A DNA stretch of 64,000 bases, taken from NCBI RefSeq assembly GCF_002075885.1, contig NZ_MDET01000008.1:64734-128733 (forward strand). Direction: 5' to 3'. The notes beneath the pieces were generated by a model. It searched no databases. It was not told the origin of the DNA and saw only the letters and a list, made by a program, of their open reading frames with translations. The stretch's first letter is position 1. The number at the start of each line of letters is the position of its first letter. Shown piece after piece: positions 63,576 to 64,000 of this stretch. A program made the position numbers and the translations under genes. This stretch comes from Manganibacter manganicus (GTDB lineage Bacteria; Pseudomonadota; Alphaproteobacteria; Rhizobiales; Rhizobiaceae).

Positions 63576-64000
63576 ATGGCAGGCAGGCTCGACGGCAAGG
63601 TCGCGATCGTATCGGGTGGGGCGACCGGCATGGGTGGCGCGGCTTCGAAACTGTTTGCGGCGGAAGGCGCAAAGGTCGCCGTCATCGACCGCAATGCCGA
63701 AGCCGCTGCCGCGACGGCCGCCGAAATCCGCGAGGCCGGCGGCGAGGCCGAATATTTCGTCGCTGACGTTTCCGATGAAGGACAGGTGGGCAAGGCCGTC
63801 GAGGGCGCTGCCAAGCGCTTCGGCCCCGTCACCGTGCTTTTCAACCATGCCGGCACCATCGTCATCAAACCGTTTTTGGAAATCGAGGTTGAGGAATGGG
63901 ACTGGCTGCACGCTGTCAATGTGCGTTCCATGTTCCTCATGACCAAGGCGGTCCTGCCGCAGATGATTGCCGCCGGTGGCGGATCGATTGTCTGTACCTC
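63576..64000 (+). CDS. Short-chain dehydrogenase/reductase (partial, cut by window end)
   Basis: The first 141 residues of an SDR protein. The cofactor motif GGATGMGGAASKLF is at residues about 14-27, the Asp in VIDRNAEA suggests NAD preference, and NHAG near 91 is the family motif. The Ser-Tyr-Lys catalytic residues lie beyond the window. The substrate is unknown. GGGAGG precedes the ATG. It is 40 nt after the kinase gene, on the same strand. Confidence 0.85.
   Translation, partial: MAGRLDGKVAIVSGGATGMGGAASKLFAAEGAKVAVIDRNAEAAAATAAEIREAGGEAEYFVADVSDEGQVGKAVEGAAKRFGPVTVLFNHAGTIVIKPFLEIEVEEWDWLHAVNVRSMFLMTKAVLPQMIAAGGGSIVCT

Overview
The window is GC-rich (roughly 60% or more by eye), densely packed chromosomal DNA of an alphaproteobacterium. 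Gene content and order fit Hyphomicrobiales close to Mesorhizobium, Phyllobacterium or Brucella: trpF-trpB-trpA-accD-folC, dnaK-dnaJ next to a rhizobial-type pmtA, infC/rpmI-rplT/pheS-pheT, an AccD without the zinc-finger cysteines, and scattered palindromic intergenic repeats. The species cannot be named from the sequence alone. No rRNA, tRNA, CRISPR array, prophage, transposase or plasmid gene was seen.

Layout. (1) 1-206: palindromic repeat; 207-500: a small DUF2934 gene. (2) 639-13529: an erythritol catabolic locus. It holds the repressor eryD, a DUF2291 gene, the ABC importer eryEFG, kinase eryA, dehydrogenase eryB and epimerase eryC on the plus strand. A class II aldolase (fba) faces them on the minus strand. 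The regulator eryR and the isomerases eryH (tpiB) and eryI (rpiB) follow on the plus strand. Together they turn erythritol into D-erythrose 4-phosphate for the pentose phosphate pathway. (3) 13571-18682, minus strand: trpFBA-accD-folC. (4) 18802-22516: a 70-aa unknown, a YgjP-like metallohydrolase, DUF2852, a BenE-type transporter and an ABHD10-like hydrolase. (5) 22724-30911: infC (ATT start), a methyltransferase-like membrane protein, rpmI-rplT, pheS-GFA-pheT, and two oxidoreductases. (6) 30912-35427: a repeat-rich intergenic region, a heat-shock-like promoter, dnaK, dnaJ and pmtA. (7) 35446-38218, minus strand: a polar amino-acid ABC importer; then pyrF and a DUF1330 gene on the plus strand. 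(8) 39556-44407, minus strand: an LtrA membrane protein, a NodB-like deacetylase paired with an ATP-grasp ligase, and a zinc-type alcohol dehydrogenase homologue.

(9) 44498-57847: an apparently complete ectoine/5-hydroxyectoine utilisation cluster. The aminotransferase, semialdehyde dehydrogenase and AsnC/Lrp regulator genes lie on the minus strand. The MocR/GntR regulator enuR, the importer ehuABCD and the enzymes eutABCDE lie on the plus strand. Hydroxyectoine becomes ectoine (EutABC), then acetyl-diaminobutyrate (EutD), diaminobutyrate (EutE), aspartate semialdehyde (aminotransferase) and aspartate (dehydrogenase). (10) 57943-63535: a tight four-gene run of cytoplasmic GH15 glucan hydrolase, 6-phosphogluconate dehydrogenase, glucose-6-phosphate dehydrogenase and a ROK/polyphosphate-glucokinase-like kinase, which looks like a route from glucan to ribulose 5-phosphate. 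(11) A short-chain dehydrogenase cut by the window end.

The main non-coding observations are: a perfect 12-bp inverted repeat before eryR; a CATGATTT-type direct repeat with 22-23 bp spacing before both enuR and ehuA, a good candidate EnuR operator; a promoter plus terminator-like hairpin in the rpmI-rplT leader; hairpins before infC and before the amino-acid importer; and at least four copies of a palindromic repeat family. No wholly new multi-gene system is obvious. The least explained parts are the DUF2291 gene in the erythritol operon, the ATP-grasp/deacetylase pair, the GFA gene inside pheS-pheT and the GH15-gnd-zwf-kinase module.
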